A stretch of 64,000 nt of DNA from an uncultured Psychrobacter sp. (GCF_947488565.1 NZ_CANKZC010000003.1:450701-514700), one strand, 5' to 3'; shown: positions 25,827-36,831, numbered from the stretch's first letter. Made by a program: numbers and translations. The notes: generated by a model from the letters alone, not told the origin.

Positions 25827-26178
25827 AAAAATACCTGTTAAATATGTTGAGCTTTGGATTGATGTTGATTAAAGGATACTATAAATTGTTAAACAGTTGT
25901 CAGTTTTTTGAATCTTTTAATGAGTAATAGTTAGGCTAGCCTATGAATAATAGATAACTGTATTTTTGCAAAATTTTGATTCTACAGCCATTATCAAACA
26001 GGCATTGTTACTTAGTAAAAAGAGTAAGGTGTTTGTGAATATAGATCCCATTCAATGTTAAGTATAATTATTGGTTGGAAATTTACAGTTTCATAGTATT
26101 ATTCAAAACCCTCACGACAACCATCGTCGTCTACCTTTTATTCGCTCTTGAGTTTTCAAGTACGCTATCTCTACAATC

Positions 26179-26227
26179 AAAGGCATCTCTGATCACGTAA
26201 ATACTCGTGATTGGTTATGCCTTTTTT
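26179..26227. terminator. Imperfect terminator-like hairpin upstream of umuC
   Basis: Outer arms AAAGGCAT/ATGCCTTT and inner arms ATCACG/CGTGAT form an interrupted stem followed by a T-run. It lies just before the umuC start at 26254, so it may terminate read-through from the left or sit in the umuC leader. The rest of 25827-26253 holds no gene. Confidence 0.5.
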
Positions 26228-26253
26228 ATATGCCATCCACCTACTGAGACCAC

Positions 26254-27571
26254 CATGTATGCGCTCGTTGATTGCAATAGCTTTTATGCCAACTGTGAGA
26301 AGCTCTTTCGTCCTGACCTAAGAGGTAAGGCGGTGGTTGTTCTCTCTAATAATGACGGCTGCGTGGTAGCGCGTTCAAGCGAGGCAAAGCGACTTGGTAT
26401 CAAGATGGGCGTACCATACTTTCAGGTTAAATACTTCTGCGCGCAAAACGATGTTACCGTCTTTAGCTCTAACTACACCCTCTATGCCGATATGTCTCAC
26501 AGAGTCATGAGCACCCTTGAGAAACTGTGTCTTACCGTTGAAGTCTACTCTATCGATGAAGCCTTTTTATACTTAGCCGATTATCCGACTGCTATGACGG
26601 ATCTTGATAGCTATGAGCGTAAGCTCAAAAGCATCGTTGAGCAGTACACCGGTATTCCGGTATGTGTGGGTATGGGTAGTACTAAAACCATGGCAAAGCT
26701 TGCCAACTATGCCGCTAAAAAGCACCCCGCCACTAAAGGCGTTTGCGTGCTAGATAACCTTCGATGGATAAGACGCATCATGCAGATCACCGATGTTGGT
26801 GAGGTCTAAGGCGTGGGTCGTCGTTACAAGGTCAGACTTAATAAGATGGGTATTCATACGGTTTATCAACTCGCCATCTGTGAGCCTGCGAAAATAAGAC
26901 AACACTTTGGGGTAGTGCTAGAGCGCACTTGCTTAGAGCTAAATGGTCAAAGCTGTCTTGGTATCGAAGCACTAGAAGCTAAAAAGCAGATCATCTCCTC
27001 TCGTTCTTTCTCCACTTGTATTACTTGCCCTGATGAGCTGAGCCAAGCAGTCTGTAGTCATGCAGCAAAAGCGGCAAGCAAACTACGTAAACAAGACAGC
27101 GTTTGTCACTATTTAAGCGTCTTTGCTAAGAATAGTCCGTTTAGTAAGACCGAGAGCTATACCTTCATATCTGGTCAATGTCAGTTTATAACGCCTACCG
27201 CTGATACCAGAGTGATGGTAGCGGCAGCTCGGCAAATACTGACGCAGATATTTAAAAAAGATGTTCGCTACGCGAAAGCGGGCGTTATGCTCTTTGATAT
27301 CTGCTCGCATGATGAGGTACAGCCTGATTTGTTTGCACAAAGTGATAGTGGCTATAGAACTAGCGAACAATGCACTCAAAGTGCTAAAAGTGCAGAGGTC
27401 ATTGCAGTGGTGGATAAGCTCAATAAAAGGTATGGCCAAAACAGTAGTCAGCAAGCTGCTGTGTTTATCGCTAGTGAGGGAATAAAGGATAAGCAGTCAT
27501 GGCAGATGAGCCGGGATATGCTATCGCCTTGCTATACCACGAATATTAAGCAAATACCCAAAGTAGATTAA
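26254..27571 (+). pseudogene. umuC: umuC, DNA polymerase V catalytic subunit, interrupted by a TAA stop
   Basis: The protein starting MYALVDCNSFYANCEKLFRPDL (ATG 26254) carries all Y-family motifs: NNDGCVVARSSEAKR, SSNYTLYADMS, and SIDEAFL. After GEV a TAA stop occurs at 26807-26809, and the next codons in the same frame continue GVGRRYKVRLNKMG to a stop at 27569-27571. Family members read GEVWGVGRR here, so the stop replaces Trp. The first fragment includes palm and fingers, the second the thumb and little finger. A full polymerase cannot be made unless the stop is suppressed. Followed at 27588 by umuD; the C-before-D order is reversed relative to E. coli. Confidence 0.85.
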
Positions 27572-27587
27572 ACCAGAGGTGGACTCA

Positions 27588-28013
27588 ATGACGGTTAAGA
27601 TAATAGGTAGGCTCACCGATGAAGGTGAGACAGTATTGCTCTCGCTTTATAACGATAGAGTCAAAGCAGGCTTTCCAAGCCCAGCGACGGACTATGTGCA
27701 AAACCGTATTGATCTAAACACACTGCTTATTCATAGCCCAACGACAACCTACTTAGTGGAAGTTGAAGGCGACAGCATGATCGATATTGGTATCTATCCT
27801 AATGATATCTTGATTGTAGATCGCTCACTAAGTGCTAGGAATAAAGACATTGTCATTGCACTGGTCGATGACGGCTTTACCGCCAAGCAGCTGATACTTG
27901 GTGAGCATATTATCTTACGAGCCCATAATGAGAACTATGCAGATATCGTGGTGAAAGGGTCGCTTGAGCTGTTTGGGGTGGTGGTGAGTAGTGTTAGGCG
28001 GTTTAAGAGGTGA
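27588..28013 (+). CDS. umuD: UmuD, self-cleaving SOS mutagenesis protein
   Basis: About 141 residues from the ATG at 27588 (AGAGG upstream; an in-frame GTG at 27579 is possible). The S24 peptidase fold shows the nucleophile serine in VEGDSMIDIGI and the lysine of the dyad in DGFTAKQLI; the N-terminus retains a cleavage-site region AGFPSPA, in which the bond before Gly would normally be cut as in UmuD/LexA. It is 16 bases after umuC. Since umuC is interrupted, the protein has no obvious local partner. Confidence 0.88.
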   Translation: MTVKIIGRLTDEGETVLLSLYNDRVKAGFPSPATDYVQNRIDLNTLLIHSPTTTYLVEVEGDSMIDIGIYPNDILIVDRSLSARNKDIVIALVDDGFTAKQLILGEHIILRAHNENYADIVVKGSLELFGVVVSSVRRFKR

Positions 28014-28098
28014 GTGTAATAGGTTAGTACGATTTATAGGTTAGGCAGTTAAAAGTGCCGTATCTAGAAATTTGGCTATGAGTTTATACGAATAGCAG

Positions 28099-29337
28099 GG
28101 GAGTTTCCTAAAAACTGTATAACTGCTTATAATCCCCTAACAGGAGAATAAGCAATGACTAAGCAAACTGACATTAAAAAACTGGCCGAGCAAATGGCTA
28201 ATAGCATGAACAGCTTTAATGACATCAAAGACTTCCAAAAGCAGTTCATGCAGTCCTTTATCGATACTGCTTTAGAGGCTGAGATGTGAGACCATCTCGG
28301 CTACCCTAAGCATGAAAAAGCCGATAAGCCCAATAAGCGTAATGGTCACACTAAAAAAACCGTCTGCAGTGGCACAGGCGATCTTGAGATATCCACCCCA
28401 AGAGACCGTGATAGTGACTTTGAGCCTACACTCGTGCGTAAGCATCAAACCCGTATTAGTGGCCTTGATGACAAGATCATATTCCTTTACGCCAAAGGTC
28501 AAACCACCACCGAGATTGTAGAGAGCATTAAAGAGCTTGAGATGTCGACATCTCAAGCTCTCTTATCTCAAGAGTCACGGATAATATCTTAGAGGACATC
28601 ACCGCATGGCAGAACCGGCCACTGAGTTGTTTACCCTATCGTCTACTTAGACTGCATCGTCGTGAAGATACGTCAAGACAAGCAGATCATCAACAAGGCT
28701 ATCTATCTGGCGCTAGGCGTCGGTCTTAATGGTAAAAAAGAGCTGCTTGGTATGTGGTTATCAGAGAATGAGGGCGCTAAGTTCTGGCTTGGCGTACTCA
28801 CTGAACTACAAAACCGCGGGGTACAAGATATCCTCATTGCCTGTGTCGATGGTTTAAAAGTCCCTGATGCTATCAACACCGTTTATCCCAACGCTCAGGT
28901 TCAGCTGTGTATCGTGCATATGGTGCGTTACTCCATGAAGTTTATACCATGGACGGATAAAAAGGCCGTAGCGGCTGATTTAAAGGCCATCTACGGCGCT
29001 GATACGCTTGAGATAGCAGAGGCTAATCTTGAGCACTTTGATGAGGTGTAGGGTGATGAGTATCCGCATGTGGTCAAGTATTAGCATAACCACTGGGAGG
29101 GCTTAACGGTGTTCTCCGAGTATCCTAAAGACATTAGAGAATGTCAATTATATTACAAATGCTATAGAATCATTAAAAATCGTGATTCGTATGGCGATAA
29201 ATAAGTGTAAGATGTTCTCATCTGGTCAGGCGGCATTCAAAGTAGTGTATTGAGTAACCCAGCAGGCATCTAATCTGAATGGCAATTACACAGAATTCGG
29301 GATGGTCTCGATAAGCTTTAATTTATGGAATTCCCCA
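28099..29337 (+). mobile_element. Decayed IS256-family insertion sequence
   Basis: The left end begins GGGGAGTTTCCTAAAAACTG, and the right end read inward begins GGGGAATTCC, giving partial terminal repeats typical of IS256 elements. The transposase starts at 28155 (MTKQTDIKKLAEQMANSM). Recognisable blocks follow: LGYPKHEKADKPNKRNGHTKK, GQTTTEIVESI, the FWLGVLTELQNRGVQDILIACVDGL region with a catalytic Asp, and NAIESL near the end. It is interrupted by a TGA after EAEM, frameshifts near 28550-28660, a stop at 29049-29051, a TAG, and a deletion. It is inactive. Confidence 0.85.
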
Positions 29338-29341
29338 CTTT

Positions 29342-31693
29342 CTAGAAGGGGCTTAAGTCTATTACAGACCATTTCCCTCTCTCGTTAATTACTTTAGCTT
29401 TTATATCTCTATTAGAGTTTATTTTATGTTTATTTAGTATCTTGCGATGTACATAATAATCTTCAATAAAGGCAAAGTCCGGTTTAGCTACATTTAGGCC
29501 TGAGTCCAAAGCTTCATCAAACTCTAAGGTTCTTCCACTGTGTTTATACTTTAGGTTCATTGTTCCTTCGACTGTTTTAATCAAAGAGGGGTTCGTTTCT
29601 GACGTGGCTGATACCTTTACAATTTGAGTTTCTTTCTTGTTAGACTTACTATTAAATGACATGAAGTATTTTATAGATAGGCATTCACCTACATTTGGTC
29701 TCAAGTCGGTATCATTGAACCTAATAATACCTTCTACTGCTTCATTAAAGTAGTAGTGGAATAGCTTTTTCTCTTGATTTATATGATCGACTACAGCAAG
29801 AGCTGTAGAGGCTTCGTTAATAAATTCTTCATAAGCTATATCAGATTTATTAGCTAGTAGTACGTTGTATCTGTCTTTAGCTTTATCAAAATGTACTTTG
29901 CATGATATAACCTCATTTACTTGAGATTGCTTGAGTGTAGGGAACTTGCTTTTTTTGAAAGCTAATTCAGTATCTTTTAAGTCTGTTATTGCAATCATTT
30001 CTTCGTTATTCTTTTTACTAATCCAAGAACGATAAATTAAAAACGGTTGCCACTCTATATCTTTATATAAATATTCTTCGGCAATATTAGAATGGCTTCT
30101 ATAATAACTTTTGTCGTAGTCCAAAGAGTTAGCACTCTCAGCTGCTTGGTATAACTGACTATATCTGTCAGATAGTTTCCACTCCTTTGATTCCCTAAAG
30201 CTTTTATAAGTTAGAAGTTCTCTTTTTGCTTCAGCTAGCATTCTTTTATTAATAAGAAGCTCAGAAAGATCGAGTCTAATATCGCCTAGGAAGTCCTCTT
30301 TAGGCTGTTTACTAATCGCCATACACAGCATAGAATGGGCCAAGTCAGTGTCCTGACTTTTGATAAGTTTATATAGCTCATGCCAAGCATAAGCCTGATT
30401 GTTTAGGTTTAATAAAACTTTGTTGTAGACCTCAATAGCCTGTTCTTGTCTACCCGTTAGACTCAATAAGTTAGAGTATCCTCTAAGTAACCATATGTCG
30501 TCACTTAGACGTTCAGTAGCCTCTCTATAGAAGGGTAAGATCCACTCCAAATTCTTTGGATTATTAGCAGTTTTAGAGTATTCATGGATATGAGAAAGAG
30601 CTTTGGCTACTAAAGACTTAGTAGGCTTATCATTATAGATCTCACCTCTCCAGTCAGCATTTTGAAAGTTTGTTACATCCCAGCTTTGTAAAAACTGAGG
30701 GAAACGCCATAAATTATTTTCAGTCATGAATCTTTGAGCAAGGTTGAGTATCTCAGAGTGCCAATGACTTGCTCCATACTTAGAGTAAGTTGCTGCATAG
30801 TTATCAAATAACTGCCACAGCCTAGAAAGTTGATTCTCTTTATGCGCATTAAAAATTTGCCAAAATATACTTTCTCGATAGATATCAATAAGGGGTAGGT
30901 TATGCCAAACCACAATTTTTTGATCTAATAAGTCAAAGTCAATACGTGATGGAGAGTAAACAAAGGCTTTGACTAAATTTTCCAAGAGGGAGTCATAAAC
31001 CTTACCATCATAGCTATTTTTCTCAGTATCCTCATCCATAAGGTTTGAAGGATCCCAATTTAAAAAGTATTTATAAATATCAATATTTTGGTTGTATCTA
31101 ACATAGTTTATAACAAACCTGAGAATCTGAGAGTGCAGCATACTTGGTCTTTCAGACTGAAGGTTGTTATATTCAAATAGTATTCTTTTAACTTCAATAG
31201 ATGAGATGGATTCGAATTCATTCTTTAGGTAGCGGTAGATAGCCCATCCATATGCATCATGCTGCGTCTGAAAAAGGTTGGTATTGTTTTTAAATATTTG
31301 ACGAAATTGATTTAGGGCATTTAAATAACTGCCGTTTTTACTTAATGTACTCGCTTTTTCAATCTCACTATTTACTGGTGCTAGTCTAGGTTGTAAGTAT
31401 TTAATCTGCTTTTCAAGGATGTCATCTTTAATTTTTAGAGATATTAATTGATTAAAACAAGATATCGCATTTTGTAGATTGTTATTAATTTCTATTTTAA
31501 TGATATCTACTAACACCCAAGCCATGGCTCTTTTATTCCACTCATCATCTTTATCAGAGTTTAGTAAAGAGACTGCAAGATTGTAAGCATCTTGTAGCTT
31601 ACCTTCTTTTCTCAGAGCAAATACCTTCTTACTGTCCATTGCGTCCGATTGGTGTCTTGATTGGTTGAATGATGATCTTCTCATACGGGCCAT
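29342..31693 (-). CDS. Tetratricopeptide-like repeat protein, partner of NERD-helicase
   Basis: A 783-residue all-helical protein. Several TPR-like segments are visible, for example RQEQAIEVYNKVLLNLNNQAYAWHELY and INKRMLAEAKRELL around residues 420-500; the last 200 residues turn beta-rich. No catalytic motif is seen. The start ATG at 31693 follows TAGGAT and lies eight bases after the stop of the NERD-helicase gene, so the two form an operon with the helicase first. TPR proteins in defence operons commonly serve as sensors or scaffolds; that role here is inference. Confidence 0.65.
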   Translation of the reverse strand: MARMRRSSFNQSRHQSDAMDSKKVFALRKEGKLQDAYNLAVSLLNSDKDDEWNKRAMAWVLVDIIKIEINNNLQNAISCFNQLISLKIKDDILEKQIKYLQPRLAPVNSEIEKASTLSKNGSYLNALNQFRQIFKNNTNLFQTQHDAYGWAIYRYLKNEFESISSIEVKRILFEYNNLQSERPSMLHSQILRFVINYVRYNQNIDIYKYFLNWDPSNLMDEDTEKNSYDGKVYDSLLENLVKAFVYSPSRIDFDLLDQKIVVWHNLPLIDIYRESIFWQIFNAHKENQLSRLWQLFDNYAATYSKYGASHWHSEILNLAQRFMTENNLWRFPQFLQSWDVTNFQNADWRGEIYNDKPTKSLVAKALSHIHEYSKTANNPKNLEWILPFYREATERLSDDIWLLRGYSNLLSLTGRQEQAIEVYNKVLLNLNNQAYAWHELYKLIKSQDTDLAHSMLCMAISKQPKEDFLGDIRLDLSELLINKRMLAEAKRELLTYKSFRESKEWKLSDRYSQLYQAAESANSLDYDKSYYRSHSNIAEEYLYKDIEWQPFLIYRSWISKKNNEEMIAITDLKDTELAFKKSKFPTLKQSQVNEVISCKVHFDKAKDRYNVLLANKSDIAYEEFINEASTALAVVDHINQEKKLFHYYFNEAVEGIIRFNDTDLRPNVGECLSIKYFMSFNSKSNKKETQIVKVSATSETNPSLIKTVEGTMNLKYKHSGRTLEFDEALDSGLNVAKPDFAFIEDYYVHRKILNKHKINSNRDIKAKVINERGKWSVIDLSPF

Positions 31694-31701
31694 TTTAAAT
31701 C

Positions 31702-34635
31702 CTAAATTTTAAACGAGTGTAATACTGTGACAATTGTATTTTTAATATATTGATCAGAGCTAGTTGTTATATTTATTTTGGAAAAGAGACCATCGCTATC
31801 GTAATTAAACTCGACACCAACGAAAGACTCGGTGTTAGCAATTTTTACAATGTCTTTAAAGTTAGTTGAATTTATCCAGTGCATGAAGTATCCACACTTA
31901 CTGAGCTTGTTATTTAATAGTTTATAGCAATCAGCTCTCCAATCTAGATTGAGACTATCAAAATCCTTCAGACCTTCGTAATTTAATAAAAGATCACTAA
32001 TGGTTTTATTTAAGTCTGCTGAGTTGCCAGCAGGATCTTGGTATTTAATTATTCCTTTTTTGTTGTACCAAAAGACTATTTTTGAACTATTAATACCATC
32101 TGTAATTTGAAACACTTCTTGATAGTTGTTATGAGTTACTGAAGTAATATCTAAGTTCTCAGAGTTTACTAGTTTTTCGACAAATCTATATAGTTGAACT
32201 ATTGTTGATTTAAAATCATTATCATTCAGGGGTAACTCATCAGATTCAGCCATCTCAATTGAATTATCAATAATTAGATAGGGCAGAGCATGAGTTTGTG
32301 CGTCGGATCTATCTACTATATCTGCTTTATAAAAAGGCGTAATAGTAGTGAAGTTGATTAAGGTTATTTTATTAGTTGAACGAGTTAGACCAGAATATAG
32401 CCAACTAAAATATGCTTCATTTACTATTCCTCGATTAGCTGGATTAGCATCAAATAAGATATGTTGCCATTTATAAGGTAATGATTTATGTACAGTCATA
32501 CACCAGCCAAATCTTAAAAATACGCAATTCAGATATTTAAAATAATCACTTGAGCTATTTGAGGCTAACTCTTTTGAGATATTCTCCTTATGGATATTCT
32601 TGTATTTCCTTTCTATTTTTCTTAGCTCAGTCTTTTCTTTCTCAAGTTTGGTTTTGACACGTTCCTTATTTTCTAAAGCTGTCTCTAGTTTCGCTACACT
32701 ATTTTTCTGCGTACGATATTCTTCTGAAACAAACATTTTAAGCTCAGCTTCTGAACCATTGAATGGGTATTGCTTCATATACTCGTTTAATTTGATATTC
32801 ACTAAGATAGTAAGCGCTAGTTTCTCTTCATCGAGCAGCTCATCTTCACGATAGTTTTCAAGAGAATAAACGCTAAATATTTGCCATGAGTCGCAGTGTC
32901 TGAGGTGAAGCTCTCTGAATTTTAGCGTGACTGGTGTCTTATTTTGAATAGGTACAATTTCTGTTTTAACGCTGTCTATATAATCAACCCAAGCAAAATC
33001 TCCATTAAAAACTCTTTTGTTGCGATTTGGAGTCTCACCCAATATTGGCGCGTTAAAGTTATTATTAATAAGTAGCAGGTCATCAATAGCAAGATCAGAA
33101 CCATTGTTTAAAATTGATTTTTTGATCCAACCATTAACTTGATGGCAAGCTTTATTACTATAACTTAATATTTTAAAGTTACTATCGAGGTTTTCCTTAA
33201 TGAGTCCAACAAGCTTATCCTTGTATGAAACCTCTTTTTTATTTAAAAGACTTACACCATAAGAATTATCAATAGTCAGGTTATTAAAACTTTGTGAGTC
33301 TATGCTTGATACTAAGTCTTTAATAATAAGATTTTCCGCATAAATATCTTGAGATAATGGTATCTTAAATATTTTAGGTCTAAAGCCATAGTGAGGTTCA
33401 TAGAAATCTACATTGAGAGAGGACTCATCTTTACTACCTGAGCTAATATGATATGTATCACCAATAAATATTACTTTACGATTTGATTCGCTGAGTTTAA
33501 GAAACTCTATAAAATCTGCTAACAATCTACCCGAACCAAACTGTTTATTAAAAGATTGAGAAAAGCCATTTGAAACTAAGTGTGCCTCTTCTACTATGTA
33601 AAGAGTATTATCATCATCATGACACTCTTTAATAGGTACGATTTCTAGGGTTGTAGTGTCACTGTCATCTGTATTGTCAGAATCATTTGTAACCTTCTTA
33701 CATTTTCCGCCGTATATGTAGCTATATAAGCTATTAAAGTCTTCACAGTCCCCAAGTAGATTTTTGATAACCTTATAGGTAGGGGCTAGATATTCAACTT
33801 GAAGGAAACCGAATTTAAATGCTAGTTCTTTTATAAAATCGGTTAGATAAGACTTTCCACTGGATACAGGCCCTTGAAGTATTAGTACATTCTCCTCCTT
33901 ATTATTTAAAAACTGTTCTGCTATATCTAAAGCTTTGATCTGACTAGGTAAAAGCGTAGAGCTATCATTTTCAGTTTGTTCTGTGATAGGAGGTTCTGAA
34001 GTAGGCTTATCATAGGACTCTGTTAGAGAAAAAGGCTCAGCTTCGAATATATCTTTAAAAATTTCAAATGCTTCTTTATTAAGATCTATTTCTTCATCAA
34101 TTACGTCGATAACATCTTTAATGATTTCTAGGTAGTTTTCTTTGTGGGCAATGAAAAAATCGATCTCATCTTTAGGAGGGATGTTGCCATTAAGAGTGAT
34201 AGGATTATGAAAGCAGACAATTTTTTTGGTATGTGAAGGATTGAAGCGTTTACCTAAGTCGGTCTTTAGTTTGCTGTTATGATAAACCCAAGTGAGCGCT
34301 TTTTTTTGTTGAAATAGTTGCTTATATGGATTGATATGACTACCACCTTTAATCATATCATTTGATTCGTTAGTCCAGATTTCTGTTGCAAACGATTCAG
34401 ATAGCGGAAGTTCTATAGTACCTTCAAAGTTTTTAAAATCTATGATACAAACTGTATTTTTTACGACTAAGAGTGCATCAATTTGTAGGTTTTCAGAATG
34501 TATACACTGAGAGTTGCCTAAAAGTACGCCTTCAAGGTTATACTTATTAAATAGCTCAGATAAGTTTTTGGCAAACTCTCTGAAAAAAGTGTTTTCATAG
34601 CTTCGGACTGCTGAACCGCGTCTGACTTCAAGCAT
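31702..34635 (-). CDS. NERD nuclease - superfamily 1 helicase fusion protein
   Basis: A 977-residue protein. Residues about 15-80 form a NERD domain with IDALLVVKNTVCIIDFKN, in which IDxLL and DFKN provide the D and D/E-x-K nuclease residues. A helicase core follows: P-loop GPVSSGKSYL near 252, Walker B IVEEAH near 345, FIGD motif III near 390, TVHKSLPYKWQ near 715 and YSGLTRSTNKI near 750 (motifs V-VI of SF1/DUF2075-like helicases). A further 200-residue C-terminal domain is unassigned. The ATG follows AGGAAG. It heads a two-gene operon with the TPR protein. Confidence 0.75.
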   Translation of the reverse strand: MLEVRRGSAVRSYENTFFREFAKNLSELFNKYNLEGVLLGNSQCIHSENLQIDALLVVKNTVCIIDFKNFEGTIELPLSESFATEIWTNESNDMIKGGSHINPYKQLFQQKKALTWVYHNSKLKTDLGKRFNPSHTKKIVCFHNPITLNGNIPPKDEIDFFIAHKENYLEIIKDVIDVIDEEIDLNKEAFEIFKDIFEAEPFSLTESYDKPTSEPPITEQTENDSSTLLPSQIKALDIAEQFLNNKEENVLILQGPVSSGKSYLTDFIKELAFKFGFLQVEYLAPTYKVIKNLLGDCEDFNSLYSYIYGGKCKKVTNDSDNTDDSDTTTLEIVPIKECHDDDNTLYIVEEAHLVSNGFSQSFNKQFGSGRLLADFIEFLKLSESNRKVIFIGDTYHISSGSKDESSLNVDFYEPHYGFRPKIFKIPLSQDIYAENLIIKDLVSSIDSQSFNNLTIDNSYGVSLLNKKEVSYKDKLVGLIKENLDSNFKILSYSNKACHQVNGWIKKSILNNGSDLAIDDLLLINNNFNAPILGETPNRNKRVFNGDFAWVDYIDSVKTEIVPIQNKTPVTLKFRELHLRHCDSWQIFSVYSLENYREDELLDEEKLALTILVNIKLNEYMKQYPFNGSEAELKMFVSEEYRTQKNSVAKLETALENKERVKTKLEKEKTELRKIERKYKNIHKENISKELASNSSSDYFKYLNCVFLRFGWCMTVHKSLPYKWQHILFDANPANRGIVNEAYFSWLYSGLTRSTNKITLINFTTITPFYKADIVDRSDAQTHALPYLIIDNSIEMAESDELPLNDNDFKSTIVQLYRFVEKLVNSENLDITSVTHNNYQEVFQITDGINSSKIVFWYNKKGIIKYQDPAGNSADLNKTISDLLLNYEGLKDFDSLNLDWRADCYKLLNNKLSKCGYFMHWINSTNFKDIVKIANTESFVGVEFNYDSDGLFSKINITTSSDQYIKNTIVTVLHSFKI

Positions 34636-34759
34636 ACTACTTCCTAATTTAACAATCAGTTACGTTTATATGTTATTTGTATCTTAAAATTCTTATCAAT
34701 ACTATAGTCCCTGTTAAAATATAGGTTTCTGACCTCATAAAACATGCAGACATATGCAT

Positions 34760-34950
34760 CTAACAGTAGTCTTTAATATACGCATAAGCCCGATCAAACA
34801 ATTCTTGGTCTTTGTATTGCTGATTTTTGAAAAGTGCTTTGCATAATGATCATTATACTTCACGCTCACCAGAGCTAGTGTCTTGCCAGCCAGGAAAGCG
34901 CACAATTCTCACAATAGTATCGATATAACCAAGGTCTTCTGCTTGGATTC
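34760..34950 (-). pseudogene. C-terminal remnant of a second Type I restriction subunit HsdR
   Basis: On the minus strand one frame reads AEDLGYIDTIVRIVRFPGWQDT, then SGEREV before two stops; a shifted frame continues LCKALFKNQQYKDQELFDRA and ends YIKDYC, stop at 34760. The R-FPGWQ-T-GEREV-ALRK...LF..AY.YI..Y order is the C-terminal signature of a common HsdR subtype. Only about 60 codons are left, with a frameshift. It is a different HsdR subtype from the intact one at 41892, which ends otherwise. It directly follows the broken DUF262 gene, mirroring the DUF262-hsdR order of the intact operon. Confidence 0.7.
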
Positions 34951-34961
34951 TTGGTTGGCCA

Positions 34962-36831
34962 TTACACTACATCTTGTATCAAGCTGGCGTGTTCCTCAAC
35001 GTCTTTAATAATTTCAAAGGCATTAATATCTCGTCCATCAGCTAAGATGTCTACAGCCTTCGCCACACAGGCGGCTCGTTTAGCGATGAATCGTGCAAAG
35101 TCACTTTTGACTTTGTATGTTTTTTCGTCGCCCGATAATCCAGTGTAGTCGCCAGACTTTAACTCATCTAGTGGAATGAGATGAGATTGAAGGCGAGAGT
35201 TGACAATGTCTTCACTGGTCGAGTTGTAGCGATCTTTTAGGTACTTAAGCGGATCTTTATTACTGATATTTAAATTGGTTTTGTCTGTGATCAAAGCACA
35301 GTTCAATGCAAAATAACTATCAGCTTCAATTTCTTTTAACAGAGCGTCAGGGAAAACATGGTGATAGTGTCTGCGCCCATCGATAAGTTGTTGTCGAGTG
35401 AGCGGTGATCCATCAGCAAAATCATAAGCGCCTAGCTTACTAAATACGTCCATAATGTCACGAGCGCGAATATTCTCGCGTTTAGGCCAACCTACACGTT
35501 TTAGCTCATCATCAGTTGCCAGCGCATATAACTCACGATTTAAAATAGGGACATCGTTTTCAGTATAGTGAGATCCGTCTGCTTTAGTGGCTGAGGTGAT
35601 AATATTTTTTAATATAACAAAATCATTGAAGGCATGAGTAGCCGCAGAGTTTTCGTAGCGGTCAGTAAAAAAGCTCGACCAAAGGTATTTTTTGAGTAAT
35701 ATCTCAAAATTACCTCTTGAATCTAAATTTTCGGGAATATCAATATACAAGGCAGCTATAACCGCGAGCACCGCATTAGTCGGTAATCGGTTGCGATCAT
35801 AAATAGCTTGGCTTTCCATAAACGTCGCCATTTTAGATAAGCCTTTAGCCATTTTATCCCAGTTATCGACCATGTCCTCTTTACTCATATTCCACATGCC
35901 GCGCTGATTGGGCAGTTTGCCTTGCATGAGAGCAGAGGTGGCCAGTATTAAAAAAGGTAATTCAAAATAATGTTTGATAGCTGGATGATTTTCGTCTAGC
36001 TCATGTTGATAGTCATCTAACGATACGCCTCTAACACCCTCAATTTCTGCACGGATGATATCGTACTTAGATAAAGGCTTACTATTGGTATTCATATTGA
36101 TAAATACTTGTAAGGCGGTCTCTTTACTGGTCTGTGACGGTAAGGCTAAATAGGGTAGATTGAAGTGAGTGATAGTTTCTCAAAAATCTCTTATCTGATC
36201 CTTCAATTTGGCTTTTTTATGCATCCACTCCATTAATCGCGTTTCATAATCAGTGTCAGTTGCGGTAGGTTTCAATGCTCCCAAAGCATCATCAATCCAA
36301 GTGTCGATTTCGATTGCAATGTCACCGGGTCTAAATAGACTCATGGGTATAACCCTGCGTTTTAGACACGATTTGGGCTCGTCTACCCACAAAGGCATGG
36401 TTTTACCGTCTTTATTAGTCCAACGACTTTTGTACCAAACTTCTGAGTCATCTGTTTTTTCATGATCAGGCACACTCTCATCATAGGCATTAAGGTATAA
36501 GAAGTATTTCATGTCCGTAGTTATCATGCAATGTTCGCCAGAGTGAGGTCAGACGCTGTTGACCGTCTAATAGGTGCTCTGTGACACGCCCGCCCGTTTG
36601 TGGTGCCGTTACCAAGTACCGAGAAACAAACTGCTCTTTGTCGACATCTAGCAGTAAAGTAACACCCAACGGTAAGTTCTTAGTGACAGTATCTAGTAGG
36701 CTACAAATTCGGTTTTTGTCCCAAGCCTGATGTCTTTGAAAGCGGGGCAGTTTGATCTCGCCACTTTGTATCTTTCGAAACCAGACAGAAATTGGCCTAT
36801 CTTTCGCTGAGCTTGATGGCATCTTCATCAA
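34962..36831 (-). pseudogene. DUF262/GmrSD-like gene broken by one frameshift and one nonsense codon
   Basis: The N-terminal part (36831 down) has the ParB-like DUF262 motifs LPRFQRHQAWDK, LPLGVTLLLD and LLDGQQRLTSLW, then shifts frame near 36515 (after HDNYG). The next piece runs from MKYFLYLNAYDE to a TGA at 36180-36182. The same frame resumes at once with ETITHFNLPYL and VFINMNTNSKPLSKYD, the conserved DUF262 block, and continues to 34962. The C-terminal part has RHYHHVFP and, later, LITDKTNLN, which form the DUF1524-type HNH nuclease. The full protein would be about 620 residues; none of the three pieces should be functional alone. Confidence 0.8.

Noticed and set aside
28155-29322. Recoding of stop codons in the IS256, IS3, umuC and DUF262 genes
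   Set aside because: Other lesions (frameshifts, deletions) accompany the stops in the IS elements, no SECIS-like element or suppressor tRNA was seen, and intact genes in the window use all three stops normally.
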